A stretch of DNA of 64,000 nt from Flavobacteriales bacterium. Its GTDB lineage: Bacteria > Bacteroidota > Bacteroidia > Flavobacteriales > Flavobacteriaceae. The stretch covers positions 1-64,000 of the forward strand of contig JABMNH010000022.1 of the NCBI GenBank assembly GCA_013205245.1, in the 5' to 3' direction. The notes beneath the pieces are model-generated. The model worked only from the letters and a program-made list of their open reading frames with translations. It did no database searches and was not told where the DNA came from. Shown one piece after another: positions 29,801 to 38,210 of the stretch. Made by a program: the position numbers and the translations under genes. Within the stretch, counting starts at the first letter, position 1, and each line of letters opens with the position of its first letter.

Positions 29801-30579
29801 GCGGCACCGTTAAAAGGTTCGACTGTGGTTGGAAAATTATGGGTTTCAGCTTTAAGCGATAAAACACTATCTATATTTTTGGCTTCGTAAAAATCGGGTT
29901 TATCGGCACTTTTTGGTGCCCATTGTTCAATTTTCGGACCTTTTACAAAAGCCACATTATCTTTATAAGCAGATACAATTCCGTTGTGATTTTGTTCTGA
30001 TGTATTCTTAATCAGTTTAAATAGTGACGTTGGCATGGTTTCTCCGTCAAGAACAAATGTGCCATTAAAAATTTTATGCCTACAGTGTTCTGAGTTTATT
30101 TGCGAAAAACCAAATACTTCAGAATCGGTTAACGGGCGCTTTAATTTTTTAGCGAGGTCTTTTAAATACGTAATTTCTTCGTCGTTTAAAGACAAGCCTT
30201 CTTGTTGGTTATAAGCTTCTATATCGGTAATTTCTAAAATGGGTTTTGGTAAGGCGTCAATCGTAAAAATAGCTTGATTTAATGCGGTATATTTTACCTG
30301 AAGCATCGGATCGAAATCCGCATTAGCGCTAGCTACTTTTGTGAATTGTTCTATACGCTCAATCCCGACAAGGTTCATATTCTGCGTAATTTCAACCGCA
30401 TTGGTACTCCACGGTGTAATCATTTCTACCCGTGGGCCAATAAAAACACCTTGGATGTCATTGTCTAAAAGATGTGTAGCATCGCCAAATAACCAACAGA
30501 GTTTATCAATATTTTCTTGTGTTTGTTTAGAACTTTTAACCGCGAAATAGTGGGTATTTTTGTTGAAGAATAAAACCAT
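26827..30579 (-). CDS. purL: Phosphoribosylformylglycinamidine synthase, large single-chain form
   Basis: Fourth step of purine synthesis: FGAR plus glutamine and ATP to FGAM. The 1250-residue chain has an N-terminal PurS-like part, a linker, two AIRS-type halves with ATP and FGAR sites (SEHCRHKIFNG, LKAETHNFPTTVEPFNGAATG, SIHDHGAGGHLNCLSELVE) and a C-terminal class I glutaminase. The catalytic cysteine is C1099 in LGVCNGCQL, and the His/Glu pair is in PHLERS. Between synthase and glutaminase, residues about 965-1001 (containing SHPERSRR) are encoded by a dispersed palindromic element and are not part of the family sequence. The reading frame is intact. Confidence 0.96.
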   Translation of the reverse strand: MVLFFNKNTHYFAVKSSKQTQENIDKLCWLFGDATHLLDNDIQGVFIGPRVEMITPWSTNAVEITQNMNLVGIERIEQFTKVASANADFDPMLQVKYTALNQAIFTIDALPKPILEITDIEAYNQQEGLSLNDEEITYLKDLAKKLKRPLTDSEVFGFSQINSEHCRHKIFNGTFVLDGETMPTSLFKLIKNTSEQNHNGIVSAYKDNVAFVKGPKIEQWAPKSADKPDFYEAKNIDSVLSLKAETHNFPTTVEPFNGAATGSGGEIRDRLAGGKGSLPLAGTAVYMTSYSRLKQRTWETMPERQWLYQTPIDILIKASNGASDFGNKFGQPLISGSLLTFEHEEHNRKLGFDKVIMQAGGIGFGKAQDSLKDRPKTGDKIIILGGDNYRIGMGGAAVSSANTGDMSNRIELNAVQRSNPEMQKRAANAIRAMVESDVNPIVSIHDHGAGGHLNCLSELVEETGGIIAINKLPLGDPTLSAKEIIGNESQERMGLVIHKKDADLLKKIAERERAPFYEVGVVTDDERFTFTSDKEDKNPIDLALSDMFGSSPKTVMTDETLVQNYQDLTYNIANIYTYAKNVLQLEAVACKDWLTNKVDRCVTGKVAKQQTCGPLQLPLNDVGVMALDYKGQNGIATSIGHAPLSALIDVEAGSRNAIAESLTNLVWAPLEDQLKSVSLSANWMWPCRNAGEDVRLYNAVKAVSDFAIDLGINIPTGKDSLSMTQKYPDGNVMAPGTVIISAGAHCNDITKVVEPVLKTDANNKIYYLNLSKDSFKLGGSSFAQSLDKIGSDTPDIKDAAYFKKAFNAIQTCISDGLITAGHDVSAGGLLTCLLEMCFADNQLGAEINLSALNENDAVKLLFSENAGLVVQTNQPGAFEAILNNSQVDFTQIGSAINSANLTLINGLETYLFNIAEYRDYWFETSYLLDSHQSGKAKADERFANYKNQPLQFKFPENFTGKLPNVIANKNAESHPERSRRDFEQTDEEIASSREVGIRNDEMRPKAAVIREKGSNSEREMAYAMHLAGFDVKDVHMTDLISGRETLEDIQFIVAVGGFSNSDVLGSAKGWAGSFLYNPKAKKALDNFFAREDTLSLGVCNGCQLFVELGLITPNHQEKPKMLHNDSGKFECNFTSVEILENNSVMLSSLAGSKLGIWSAHGEGKFSFSYKESRYNIAGKYGYDAYPANPNGSDFNTAMLTSVDGRHTVMMPHLERSTFPWNWAHYPKDRNDEVSPWLEAFVNAKDWVVKH
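27579..27688. repeat. Palindromic repeat element inserted in frame within purL
   Basis: The element is bounded by CGTCATTGC (27579-27587) and its inverse GCAATGACG (27680-27688). It contains the hairpin AATCCCGACTTCTCGGGAT and a copy of CCCTTCGACTCCGCTCAGGGTGA, the same repeat seen between genes at 25054-25078 in the opposite orientation. It adds about 36 residues to PurL without a stop codon. Confidence 0.85.
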
Positions 30580-30610
30580 TGGTAAAAATGCGTTAGGATT
30601 TAGATTTTTG

Positions 30611-30618
30611 CAAATTTA
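30611..30618 (-). promoter_or_regulatory. Promoter -7 element for purL
   Basis: Reads TAAATTTG on the minus strand, an exact TAnnTTTG match 32 bases before the purL start codon. Confidence 0.5.
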
Positions 30619-30685
30619 TTACAATGCTTTGTAAGGCTAAAGCATTTGTTGATAATAAATGGAAAATAAAATGAAGGATGGTTTT

Positions 30686-30800
30686 TTGTCATTCCGACAG
30701 AGCACCAAAGGAGTGACGAGGAATCTCTAATTTGCTACTTAAGAGATTCTTCACTTTAGCCTGTCTTGAGCGACAGTCGAAAGGTTCAGAATGACAAAAC
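30686..30800. repeat. Dispersed palindromic repeat, inverted pair
   Basis: The left arm TTGTCATTCCGACAGAGC ... GACGAGGAATCTCT (30686-30729) is followed by an inverted right arm AGAGATTCTTCACTTTAG ... TTCAGAATGACAAAA (30742-30800). It is the same family as 24982-25022. It fills part of the roughly 370-base gap between purL and the his leader. Confidence 0.8.
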
Positions 30801-30850
30801 ATTTAAGGCTTTACTTTTGCTGGCTTGAGCGTCTCTCTTGTGCCAATAGT

Positions 30851-30882
30851 TCTCCCGAAACTGCATAAACAGTTTTGGGAGA
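30851..30882. repeat. Perfect 13-bp hairpin between purL and the his leader
   Basis: TCTCCCGAAACTG (30851-30863) and CAGTTTTGGGAGA (30870-30882) pair over 13 bases with one G-T, around a 6-base loop. There is no T tract on either side, so it is not a standard terminator; it is probably another repeat unit. Confidence 0.5.
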
Positions 30883-30926
30883 GGGAAAAATATTTTATTT
30901 TTTTTAACATAATAAAATAAAATATA

Positions 30927-30934
30927 TATATTTG
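30927..30934 (+). promoter_or_regulatory. Promoter -7 element for the histidine operon
   Basis: TATATTTG, an exact TAnnTTTG match, 18 bases before the leader peptide start. Confidence 0.6.
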
Positions 30935-30952
30935 CCATTCAAAACAGAAATA

Positions 30953-31012
30953 ATGTTTAATAATTTACATCATCATCATTTACAAACAAACGAAAGAAAT
31001 CGGGTGTCATGA
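30953..31012 (+). CDS. hisL: His operon leader peptide
   Basis: A 19-codon frame encodes MFNNLHHHHLQTNERNRVS. Four consecutive CAT histidine codons occupy 30968-30979, followed 33 bases after the stop by a strong terminator and then hisG. This is the classical layout of a histidine attenuator: when charged tRNA-His is scarce the ribosome stalls on the His run and transcription continues into hisG. I do not see an obvious antiterminator helix, so the switching structure is unresolved. Confidence 0.8.
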   Translation: MFNNLHHHHLQTNERNRVS

Positions 31013-31044
31013 TGCTGTATTAATTTAAATTAAAAAATAAATAT

Positions 31045-31074
31045 AAAGCTCGCCTGATAGGCGGGCTTTTTTTT
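31045..31074 (+). terminator. Attenuator terminator of the his operon
   Basis: AAAGCTCGCC (31045-31054) pairs with GGCGGGCTTT (31060-31069) over 10 base pairs (one T-G), with a 5-base loop and a run of T to 31074. It sits between the His-rich leader peptide and hisG, 10 bases before the hisG start, so it must be read through for the operon to be expressed. Confidence 0.88.
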
Positions 31075-31084
31075 GCTTAAAACT

Positions 31085-31945
31085 ATGGAAAGAAAAATAA
31101 AAATTGCTGTACAAAAAGCAGGGAGATTAAACGAAGATTCTCTTAAATTATTAAAAGATTGTGGTATTTCTATTGATAATGGAAAAGACCAATTAAAAGC
31201 CTCGGCGAGTAATTTTCCGTTAGAAGTTTTATACTTGCGTAATGGGGATATACCGCAATACTTGAGAGATGGCGTGGTAGATATCGCTATTATTGGTGAG
31301 AATGTTTTAATAGAAAAAGGAACGGATATTGGCATCGTAGAGAAACTAGGTTTCTCTAAATGCCGGGTTTCTTTAGCCGTGCCAAAAGAGACTTTCTATA
31401 CAAGTATTAAAGATTTAGATGGCAAACGCATTGCGACCTCGTACCCAAATACGGTAAAAGAATACTTCAAAAAATTTGATGTAAACCCCGATATTCACAT
31501 TATTAATGGATCAGTTGAGATTGCACCGAATATCGGTTTAGCCGATGCCATTTGCGATATCGTTTCTAGCGGAAGCACACTTTTTAAAAACAATTTAAAA
31601 GAAGTGGAGGAGATGTTGCAAAGCGAAGCGGTTTTAGCTGTGTCGTCTACTATTTCTGATGACAATCAAAAGATTTTAGACAAACTTCAATTTAGAATTC
31701 AAGCTGTTTTAAAAGCACGAAAATCAAAATACATTTTGATGAATGCGCCTAATGATAAAATTGAAGCCATTATTAAATTATTACCTGGCATGCGTAGCCC
31801 AACTGTTTTACCTTTGGCAGAAGAAGGTTGGAGCTCTATTCACACAGTTATCGATAAAGGATCGTTTTGGGAAGTTTTAGATGAATTAAAAGCCAATGGC
31901 GCTGAAGGATTATTAGTGATTCCTATCGAAAAAATGGTACTATAA
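31085..31945 (+). CDS. hisG: ATP phosphoribosyltransferase, long form
   Basis: First, committed step of histidine synthesis: ATP plus PRPP to phosphoribosyl-ATP. The product has 286 residues. The catalytic domain includes KIAVQKAGRLNEDSL, VDIAIIGENVL, and the PRPP loop region ICDIVSSGSTLFKNNL. The C-terminal ACT-like domain (about 210-286, with GMRSPTVLPLAEEGWSSIHTVI) marks the long, histidine-inhibited HisG form. The ATG at 31085 is chosen; an in-frame TTG at 31073 lies inside the terminator T tract. Confidence 0.96.
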   Translation: MERKIKIAVQKAGRLNEDSLKLLKDCGISIDNGKDQLKASASNFPLEVLYLRNGDIPQYLRDGVVDIAIIGENVLIEKGTDIGIVEKLGFSKCRVSLAVPKETFYTSIKDLDGKRIATSYPNTVKEYFKKFDVNPDIHIINGSVEIAPNIGLADAICDIVSSGSTLFKNNLKEVEEMLQSEAVLAVSSTISDDNQKILDKLQFRIQAVLKARKSKYILMNAPNDKIEAIIKLLPGMRSPTVLPLAEEGWSSIHTVIDKGSFWEVLDELKANGAEGLLVIPIEKMVL

Positions 31946-31955
31946 AATTGAGAGT

Positions 31956-33242
31956 ATGAAAATTTATAAAAATCCTGATAATCTGCATCTCAAAGCACTT
32001 TTAGAACGCCCTAAAAGTCAGCATACTTTTAAAAAAGAGCAATTGGTTGCCACTATTTTAGACACTGTAAAGCAGAAAGGCGACAGTGCGTTGTTTGATT
32101 ATTCTAAAAAGTTTGATAGCGTTGTATTACAAAATTTAGCTGTTTCAGCAGATGAGTTATCATCGGCAGAAGCTAAAGTTTCAAAGGCTTTAAAAGAAGC
32201 CATAAAACAGGCTTATAAAAATATTTACACCTTTCACGAAGCACAACAAGAAAGTACAAAAGTAGTAGAAACCATGCCTGGGATATCTTGCTGGCGAAAA
32301 AGCGTAGCGATTGAGAAAGTGGGATTGTATATTCCTGGTGGTACGGCACCATTATTTTCGACAGTTTTAATGTTGGGTATTCCTGCTAAAATAGCCGATT
32401 GTAAATCAGTTGTTTTGTGTACACCACCAAATAAAAATGGAGAGATTGCACCCGAAATATTATATACGGCACAACTGTTAGGTATTATAAATATTTTTAA
32501 AATTGGTGGTGCGCAAGCCATTGCGGCGATGGCTTTTGGCACCGAAAGCATTCCGCAGGTTTATAAAATATTCGGCCCAGGAAATAGCTATGTAACCTTG
32601 GCAAAAACCTTGGTGCAAAAAGAAGGCGTGGCGATTGATATGCCCGCAGGACCATCGGAATTAATGGTGGTTTGCGATGCTACAGCTAATGCTGGATTTG
32701 TAGCTTCCGATTTACTCTCTCAAGCTGAACACGGTGTGGATAGTCAGGTTGTTTTGGTCTGTACAGATTGCGATTTTATAAAGGATGTGCAATTGCAATT
32801 AGCTGTACAAATAGCAGTGTTACCAAGACAGGCTATCGCCGAAAAAGCTTTAGAAAATTCAAAATTGATTTATGTAGAAAAAAAAGAACAAGCCATTGCT
32901 TTAGCCAATTATTATGCGCCAGAGCATTTAATTGTTTGTGGTAAAGATGAGCAGTTTTATGTGGATAATATTCAAAATGCAGGCTCGGTTTTTATAGGAG
33001 ACTATACGCCAGAAAGTGCTGGCGATTATGCTTCGGGTACCAATCATACTTTGCCAACAAGTGGATTTGCTAAAGTTAGTGGCGGCGTGTCTTTAGATGC
33101 TTTTGTAAAGAAGATTACTTTTCAGAAGTTATCCGCTAAGGGTTTACAAAATATCGGTAAAACAGTAGAAATTATGGCTGAAGCCGAAGGTTTAGAGGCA
33201 CATAAAAATGCCGTGACATTGCGTTTAAATAGTTTAAAGTAG
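31956..33242 (+). CDS. hisD: Histidinol dehydrogenase
   Basis: Catalyses the last two oxidations, histidinol to histidine, with NAD+ and Zn2+. The 428-residue protein has the family blocks VGLYIPGGTAPLFSTVLMLGIPA, GGAQAIAAMAFGTESIPQV, KIFGPGNSYVTLAK, the Zn/active-site segment LLSQAEHGVDSQ, YAPEHL and DYASGTNHTLPT. It starts 10 bases after hisG. It is followed by a 100-base inverted repeat rather than directly by hisC. Confidence 0.97.
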   Translation: MKIYKNPDNLHLKALLERPKSQHTFKKEQLVATILDTVKQKGDSALFDYSKKFDSVVLQNLAVSADELSSAEAKVSKALKEAIKQAYKNIYTFHEAQQESTKVVETMPGISCWRKSVAIEKVGLYIPGGTAPLFSTVLMLGIPAKIADCKSVVLCTPPNKNGEIAPEILYTAQLLGIINIFKIGGAQAIAAMAFGTESIPQVYKIFGPGNSYVTLAKTLVQKEGVAIDMPAGPSELMVVCDATANAGFVASDLLSQAEHGVDSQVVLVCTDCDFIKDVQLQLAVQIAVLPRQAIAEKALENSKLIYVEKKEQAIALANYYAPEHLIVCGKDEQFYVDNIQNAGSVFIGDYTPESAGDYASGTNHTLPTSGFAKVSGGVSLDAFVKKITFQKLSAKGLQNIGKTVEIMAEAEGLEAHKNAVTLRLNSLK

Positions 33243-33343
33243 TTGTCATTACGAGGAGACCCGATAGCTATCGGGACGACGTGGTAATCTTTTTAATTGG
33301 TTGAGATTGCCACATCACGCTAAAGCGTGGCTCGCAATGACAA
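33243..33343. repeat. Inverted repeat element between hisD and hisC
   Basis: The left arm TTGTCATTACGAGGAG ... GTGGTAATCT (33243-33290) and the right arm AGATTGCCACATCACG ... CTCGCAATGACAA (33304-33343) are inverted copies. Each contains its own short palindrome (CCCGATAGCTATCGGG on the left, CACGCTAAAGCGTG on the right). It would fold into a long hairpin in the his mRNA. It also opens 23 spurious codons in frame upstream of hisC. Confidence 0.85.
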
Positions 33344-33369
33344 AGAGAAAAGTTAAAAAAAGTAGTAAA

Positions 33370-34410
33370 ATGAATATTCAAAAACTAGTTAGGGAGAATA
33401 TTAAAAATTTAAAACCTTATTCATCGGCAAGAGATGAGTTTAAGGATTTAAGTACTGCCATGATTTTTTTAGACGCTAATGAAAATCCGTTTGAAAATGG
33501 CGTGAATCGCTATCCAGATCCGCAACAAACGTCACTTAAAAATGAGTTGTCTAAATTGAAGGGAATTCCTACAAATCAGATTTTATTAGGGAATGGAAGT
33601 GATGAAGTATTAGATCTCATTTTTCGCGCCTTTTGCGAACCCAAACAAGATAATATTATTACATTACCACCAACATACGGTATGTATAAAGTGTTGTCAA
33701 ACATCAATAATATTGAAGAAAGAGAAGTATTGCTTACTGATAGATTTCAGCCCAATGTAGATGAAATTTTAAAAGTTGCAGACGTCAATTCTAAACTATT
33801 GTTTTTGTGTTCACCAAACAATCCAACAGGAAATTCATTTAACAATGAAGCAGTTGAAAAACTATTAAAATCATTTAATGGTTTGGTGGTTATAGATGAA
33901 GCCTATATTGATTTTTCGGAACAAAAAAGTTGGTTGGATAGATTAGATGAATTTCCGAATTTAATAATCACACAAACCTTGTCTAAAGCTTATGGAATGG
34001 CAGGAATACGCTTGGGTATTTGTTATGCCTCTGTAGAAATTACTGCAATTTTAAACAAAATTAAACCACCTTATAATGTCAATGAATTGACACAGCAAAA
34101 AGCTTTGAAACGGATTTTGAATCGTAATAAGGTAAAAAACGAAATAGGCAGAATTATAGAACAACGTGACAAATTAGTAGAAAAACTAAAAACGATTTCG
34201 TTTATAGAAGAAATTTACCCAACAGACGCTAATTTTGTGCTCGTTAAAGTTGATGATGCCGATAAAAGGTACAATCAATTAATTATAAACGGTATTGTTA
34301 TTCGCAACAGAACAACGCAAGCTTTGTGCGAAAACACCTTACGTTTGACGGTTGGTACAAAAAGTGAAATTAAGAAATTACTGAAAGCATTAAAAGATAT
34401 TGAATTATGA
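33370..34410 (+). CDS. hisC: Histidinol-phosphate aminotransferase
   Basis: PLP enzyme forming L-histidinol phosphate from imidazole-acetol phosphate and glutamate. The 346 residues contain [70 protein letters not shown] (PLP lysine) and a final arginine region RLTVGTK. The ATG at 33370 ([10 protein letters not shown]) is the start. The open frame extends upstream to 33301, but those codons are the inverted repeat, not family sequence. It overlaps hisB by 4 bases. Confidence 0.95.
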   Translation: MNIQKLVRENIKNLKPYSSARDEFKDLSTAMIFLDANENPFENGVNRYPDPQQTSLKNELSKLKGIPTNQILLGNGSDEVLDLIFRAFCEPKQDNIITLPPTYGMYKVLSNINNIEEREVLLTDRFQPNVDEILKVADVNSKLLFLCSPNNPTGNSFNNEAVEKLLKSFNGLVVIDEAYIDFSEQKSWLDRLDEFPNLIITQTLSKAYGMAGIRLGICYASVEITAILNKIKPPYNVNELTQQKALKRILNRNKVKNEIGRIIEQRDKLVEKLKTISFIEEIYPTDANFVLVKVDDADKRYNQLIINGIVIRNRTTQALCENTLRLTVGTKSEIKKLLKALKDIEL

Positions 34411-35540
34411 AGAAAATTCTATTTATTGACCGCGATGGCACCATGATTAAGGAGCCAGCAGATGAGCAAATTGATGCTTTTGATAAAATTATTTTTTATC
34501 CAAAAGTGTTTGCTTATTTAGGGAAAATCGCCAAAGAATTAGATTACGAATTGGTCATGGTTACCAATCAAGATGGTCTGGGAACTGATTCTTTCCCAGA
34601 AGATAATTTTTGGCCTGTACATAACTTCATTATGAAGTCATTCGAAAATGAAGGTGTTGTGTTTAAAAATGTAATTATTGACCGTACTTTTCCATCAGAA
34701 AATGCAGACACCAGAAAGCCCAAAACAGGTCTTTTGACGCAATATTTTGCGGACGATTATGACTTAGAAAATTCATTTGTTATAGGTGACCGTTTAACGG
34801 ATGTTGAGTTGGCTAAAAACCTTGGTTCAAAAGGAATTTTTATCAACAATAATACAAATTTAGGAAGAGAAGAAATATCAGCAAAAAAAGAAGATTTAAA
34901 CGCTTTTATTGCTTTAGAAACTATTGATTGGCAAGATATATATGAATTTTTAAAATTAGAAAGTCGTACTGCCGAGCTGACTCGCAATACCAATGAAACT
35001 AAAATTGATATCAAACTAAATCTAGACGGTACAGGAAAAAGTGATATTTCGACTGGCATTGCTTTTTTTGACCACATGCTCGATCAAATTGCACGTCACG
35101 GCAATATGGATTTATCCATAAAAGTAAAAGGCGATTTAGAAGTTGATGAGCACCACACAATTGAAGATACCATGATTGCTTTGGGTGAAGTTTTTGCCAA
35201 GGCTTTGGGAAATAAGTTAGGTATCGAGCGTTACGGTTTTTGTTTGCCAATGGATGATTGTTTGGCACAAGTGGCTATTGATTTTGGCGGTCGAAATTGG
35301 TTGGTTTGGGATGCTGATTTTAAACGTGAAAAAATTGGTGAAATGCCAACAGAAATGTTTTATCATTTGTTTAAATCGTTTACAGACGGTGCAAAATGTA
35401 ATTTAAATATCAAAGCCGAAGGTGTGAATGAACACCACAAGATTGAAGCGATATTTAAAGCTTTTGCCAAAGCCATAAAAGCAGCTGTAAAACGAGATTC
35501 AGAAAAAATGATTTTACCAAGTACTAAAGGGATGCTATAA
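34407..35540 (+). CDS. hisB: Bifunctional histidinol-phosphatase / imidazoleglycerol-phosphate dehydratase
   Basis: The N-terminal half (about 1-165) is a HAD phosphatase with the nucleophile motif FIDRDGTM (D8, D10) and [20 protein letters not shown]. The C-terminal half (about 180-377) is IGP dehydratase with [32 protein letters not shown] and [14 protein letters not shown], whose histidines bind the metal pair. The fusion catalyses steps 7 and 9 of the pathway. It overlaps hisC by 4 bases and so is translationally coupled. Confidence 0.97.
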   Translation: MKKILFIDRDGTMIKEPADEQIDAFDKIIFYPKVFAYLGKIAKELDYELVMVTNQDGLGTDSFPEDNFWPVHNFIMKSFENEGVVFKNVIIDRTFPSENADTRKPKTGLLTQYFADDYDLENSFVIGDRLTDVELAKNLGSKGIFINNNTNLGREEISAKKEDLNAFIALETIDWQDIYEFLKLESRTAELTRNTNETKIDIKLNLDGTGKSDISTGIAFFDHMLDQIARHGNMDLSIKVKGDLEVDEHHTIEDTMIALGEVFAKALGNKLGIERYGFCLPMDDCLAQVAIDFGGRNWLVWDADFKREKIGEMPTEMFYHLFKSFTDGAKCNLNIKAEGVNEHHKIEAIFKAFAKAIKAAVKRDSEKMILPSTKGML

Positions 35541-35604
35541 AGTTAATGGTTTTTGGTTGATAGTTTTTGGCTGTCAACCAACAACTAACAATCAATAACA
35601 AAAC

Positions 35605-36186
35605 ATGAAAATTGTCATTATTAATTACGGCGCAGGGAATATTCAATCCATAAAGTTTGCGATTCAAAGATTGGGTTATGAAGCCACCTTATCAGATAAT
35701 GCCGAGGAAATAAAAACTGCTGATAAAGTTATTTTTCCTGGTGTTGGAGAGGCTAGTAGTGCTATGGAAAAACTCAGAGTAACAGGTTTAGATGCGCTGA
35801 TACCAACTTTAAAGCAACCTGTTTTAGGGATTTGTTTGGGTATGCAATTGATGTGTAAACATTGTGAGGAAGGAGACACAAATGGTTTAAATATTTTTGA
35901 TGTGGATGTTGTGAAATTTGACGCTAGCAAAAAAGTGCCACAAATTGGATGGAATCAGATTGAAAATTTGACATCAGATTTATTTAAAAATGTCAATAAC
36001 AAAGAGTTTATGTATTTGGTGCATAGTTTTTATGTGCCATTAAATGATGAAGCCATTGCAACTACTGAATATGGCATTAAATATGCCTCAGCATTGCAAA
36101 AAGATAATTTTTATGGCGTACAATTCCACCCTGAAAAGAGTAGTAAAGCAGGTGAACAGATATTAAAAAACTTTTTAGAATTATAA
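35605..36186 (+). CDS. hisH: Imidazole glycerol phosphate synthase glutaminase subunit
   Basis: A 193-residue class I glutamine amidotransferase with [20 protein letters not shown], the nucleophile elbow GICLGMQLM and the His-x-Glu pair in VQFHPEKSS. It feeds ammonia to HisF. A GGTTGATAG/CTGTCAACC hairpin (about 35556-35581) lies in the 64-base gap after hisB. The next gene starts 1 base after its stop. Confidence 0.96.
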   Translation: MKIVIINYGAGNIQSIKFAIQRLGYEATLSDNAEEIKTADKVIFPGVGEASSAMEKLRVTGLDALIPTLKQPVLGICLGMQLMCKHCEEGDTNGLNIFDVDVVKFDASKKVPQIGWNQIENLTSDLFKNVNNKEFMYLVHSFYVPLNDEAIATTEYGIKYASALQKDNFYGVQFHPEKSSKAGEQILKNFLEL

Positions 36187-36187
36187 A

Positions 36188-36907
36188 ATGAGAATAATAC
36201 CAGCCATTGATATCATTAACGGAAAGTGTGTGCGTCTTTCAAAAGGAGATTACAGCACGCAAAAGATATATAATGAAAACCCGTTAGAAGTTGCTAAAAT
36301 GTTCGAAGCTCACGGCGTAAATTTTTTACATTTGGTAGATTTAGATGGTGCAAAAGCCAGTCATATTGTGAACCACAAAGTATTGGAAAGCATTGCTTCA
36401 AATACAAATTTAAGTATAGATTTTGGTGGTGGATTAAAATCTGATGACGATTTGCGCATTGCATTTGAATCGGGTGCCAACCAAATTACAGGCGGAAGTA
36501 TCGCTGTTAAAAATCCTTCAACTTTTAAAAGTTGGTTAAAAAATTATGGTGCTGATAAAATTATTTTAGGCGCCGATGCTAATAATGAAAAAGTAGCCGT
36601 TGGAGGTTGGCTTGAAGAATCGGATGAAGACCTCATCCCTTTTATTAAAAACTATGTAAAAGAAGGTATTAGTTATGTTATTTCTACAGATATTTCTAAA
36701 GATGGCATGTTACAAGGACCAAGCTTTGATTTATATAAAAAGATTTTAAATGAAGCACCTAAGATAAAATTAATAGCTTCTGGAGGTATTTCATGTTTTG
36801 AGGAATTGCCAAAATTAGCCGCAATGGGTTGCGAAGGTACTATTATTGGCAAAGCCATTTATGAACATAAAATTAGTATGAAGCAAATTGAAAATTATAT
36901 ATTGTAA
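36188..36907 (+). CDS. hisA: ProFAR isomerase
   Basis: 1-(5-phosphoribosyl)-5-[(5-phosphoribosylamino)methylideneamino]imidazole-4-carboxamide isomerase. It is a 239-residue TIM barrel with [47 protein letters not shown] and the phosphate-binding [11 protein letters not shown]. It is coupled to hisH (1-base gap). A palindrome TATCACA-N8-TGTGATA follows at 36930-36951. Confidence 0.96.
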   Translation: MRIIPAIDIINGKCVRLSKGDYSTQKIYNENPLEVAKMFEAHGVNFLHLVDLDGAKASHIVNHKVLESIASNTNLSIDFGGGLKSDDDLRIAFESGANQITGGSIAVKNPSTFKSWLKNYGADKIILGADANNEKVAVGGWLEESDEDLIPFIKNYVKEGISYVISTDISKDGMLQGPSFDLYKKILNEAPKIKLIASGGISCFEELPKLAAMGCEGTIIGKAIYEHKISMKQIENYIL

Positions 36908-36971
36908 CAAGGGTTATAGGTTTAAATTGTATCACAAAGAATAATGTGATAAGAAAATTATAAAATGAATT

Positions 36972-37388
36972 ATGAAAATCAAATTTATTGAAAAAGAAAA
37001 CTTGAGTATTATTTTGCCTTTTCTAGGATTATTGAATGAAAATACTGATAAAGAAATACTAGAATTGAGATTAGAGGAGATGAAAAATAATTCATATTAC
37101 TGTGTCGGTGTTTTTGACAATGAAAAGTTAATTGGAATTTGTGGTTTTTGGTTGCTGGTTAAATATTATGTTGGCAAACATATAGAGCCTGATAATGTTG
37201 TTATTTTACCCGAATATCGCAATCAAAATATTGGCAATAAAATGATGGAATTTGTCTATGAATATGCCAAAAATAATGGTTGTATTGCATCGGAACTGAA
37301 TTGTTATGTAGCTAATAATTCGGGGATAAAATTTTGGTTAAATCAAGGCTATAAAATTCTTGGTTTTCATTTTCAGAAAAAACTATAG
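36972..37388 (+). CDS. GNAT family N-acetyltransferase
   Basis: A 138-residue GNAT-fold protein: LIGICGFWLLVKYYVG forms the central strands, and VVILPEYRNQNIGNKMMEFVYEYAKNNGC carries the acetyl-CoA pyrophosphate loop (R/Q-x-x-G-x-G/N region). The acceptor is unknown. It sits between hisA and hisF, separated from each by about 65 bases, whereas the other his genes mostly overlap or nearly touch. A palindrome at 36930-36951 precedes it. It looks like an insertion into an otherwise standard operon. Confidence 0.82.
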   Translation: MKIKFIEKENLSIILPFLGLLNENTDKEILELRLEEMKNNSYYCVGVFDNEKLIGICGFWLLVKYYVGKHIEPDNVVILPEYRNQNIGNKMMEFVYEYAKNNGCIASELNCYVANNSGIKFWLNQGYKILGFHFQKKL

Positions 37389-37454
37389 TATTGAGTTATC
37401 AAAGAACTATTTTGTGCTCAGTATTTAAATAAAAAACAATTATTATAAACAGAA

Positions 37455-38210
37455 ATGTTAACAAAAAGAATTATTCCCTGTCTCGATATTAAAAACGGAA
37501 GAACCGTTAAGGGTATCAATTTTATTGATTTACGAGATGCTGGTGACCCTGTAGAATTGGCTGAAATTTATGCCAATAGTGGTGCTGATGAATTGGTATT
37601 TTTAGATATTACGGCAACGGAACAACGCAGAAAGACATTAGCCGAGTTGGTGATGCGTGTGGCTTCAACAATAAATATTCCTTTTACAGTTGGTGGTGGT
37701 ATTTCGTCTGTTGAGGATGTAGAGATATTGCTGAATTCTGGTGCCGACAAGGTATCTATTAATTCATCTGCAGTTAAAAATCCGCAGTTAATTAATGATT
37801 TGGCTGCAAAATTTGGAAGTCAATGTATCGTAGTTGCCATTGATGCCAAACAAATTGATGCTGAGTGGATTGTTCATTTAGTAGGGGGTAAAGTGCCAAC
37901 AGATATTAAATTATTTGATTGGGCTAAAGAAGTTGAAGAAAGAGGTGCGGGTGAAATTTTATTCACATCTATGGATCACGATGGTACTAAAAACGGATTT
38001 GCAAACAAAGCCTTGGCCTATTTAAGTGAGTTGGTAAATATTCCAATTATTGCTTCTGGTGGCGCAGGAAATATGCAACACTTTACGGATACTTTTATAG
38101 ATGGTAAAGCTGATGCTGCCTTGGCTGCCAGTGTATTTCATTTTAAAGAAATAGACATCATAGATTTAAAAAAAGAATTAAGAAATAACAATATACCTGT
38201 AAGATTATGA
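37455..38210 (+). CDS. hisF: Imidazole glycerol phosphate synthase cyclase subunit
   Basis: A 251-residue TIM barrel partner of HisH that forms IGP and AICAR. It shows [19 protein letters not shown] (catalytic Asp in LDI), [47 protein letters not shown] (second catalytic Asp) and [11 protein letters not shown]. It overlaps hisIE by 4 bases. Confidence 0.97.
   Translation: MLTKRIIPCLDIKNGRTVKGINFIDLRDAGDPVELAEIYANSGADELVFLDITATEQRRKTLAELVMRVASTINIPFTVGGGISSVEDVEILLNSGADKVSINSSAVKNPQLINDLAAKFGSQCIVVAIDAKQIDAEWIVHLVGGKVPTDIKLFDWAKEVEERGAGEILFTSMDHDGTKNGFANKALAYLSELVNIPIIASGGAGNMQHFTDTFIDGKADAALAASVFHFKEIDIIDLKKELRNNNIPVRL

Noticed and set aside
33301-33369. N-terminal extension of HisC starting at 33301
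   Set aside because: These 23 codons are the right arm of an inverted repeat and have no counterpart in the HisC family; the ATG at 33370 gives the normal length.
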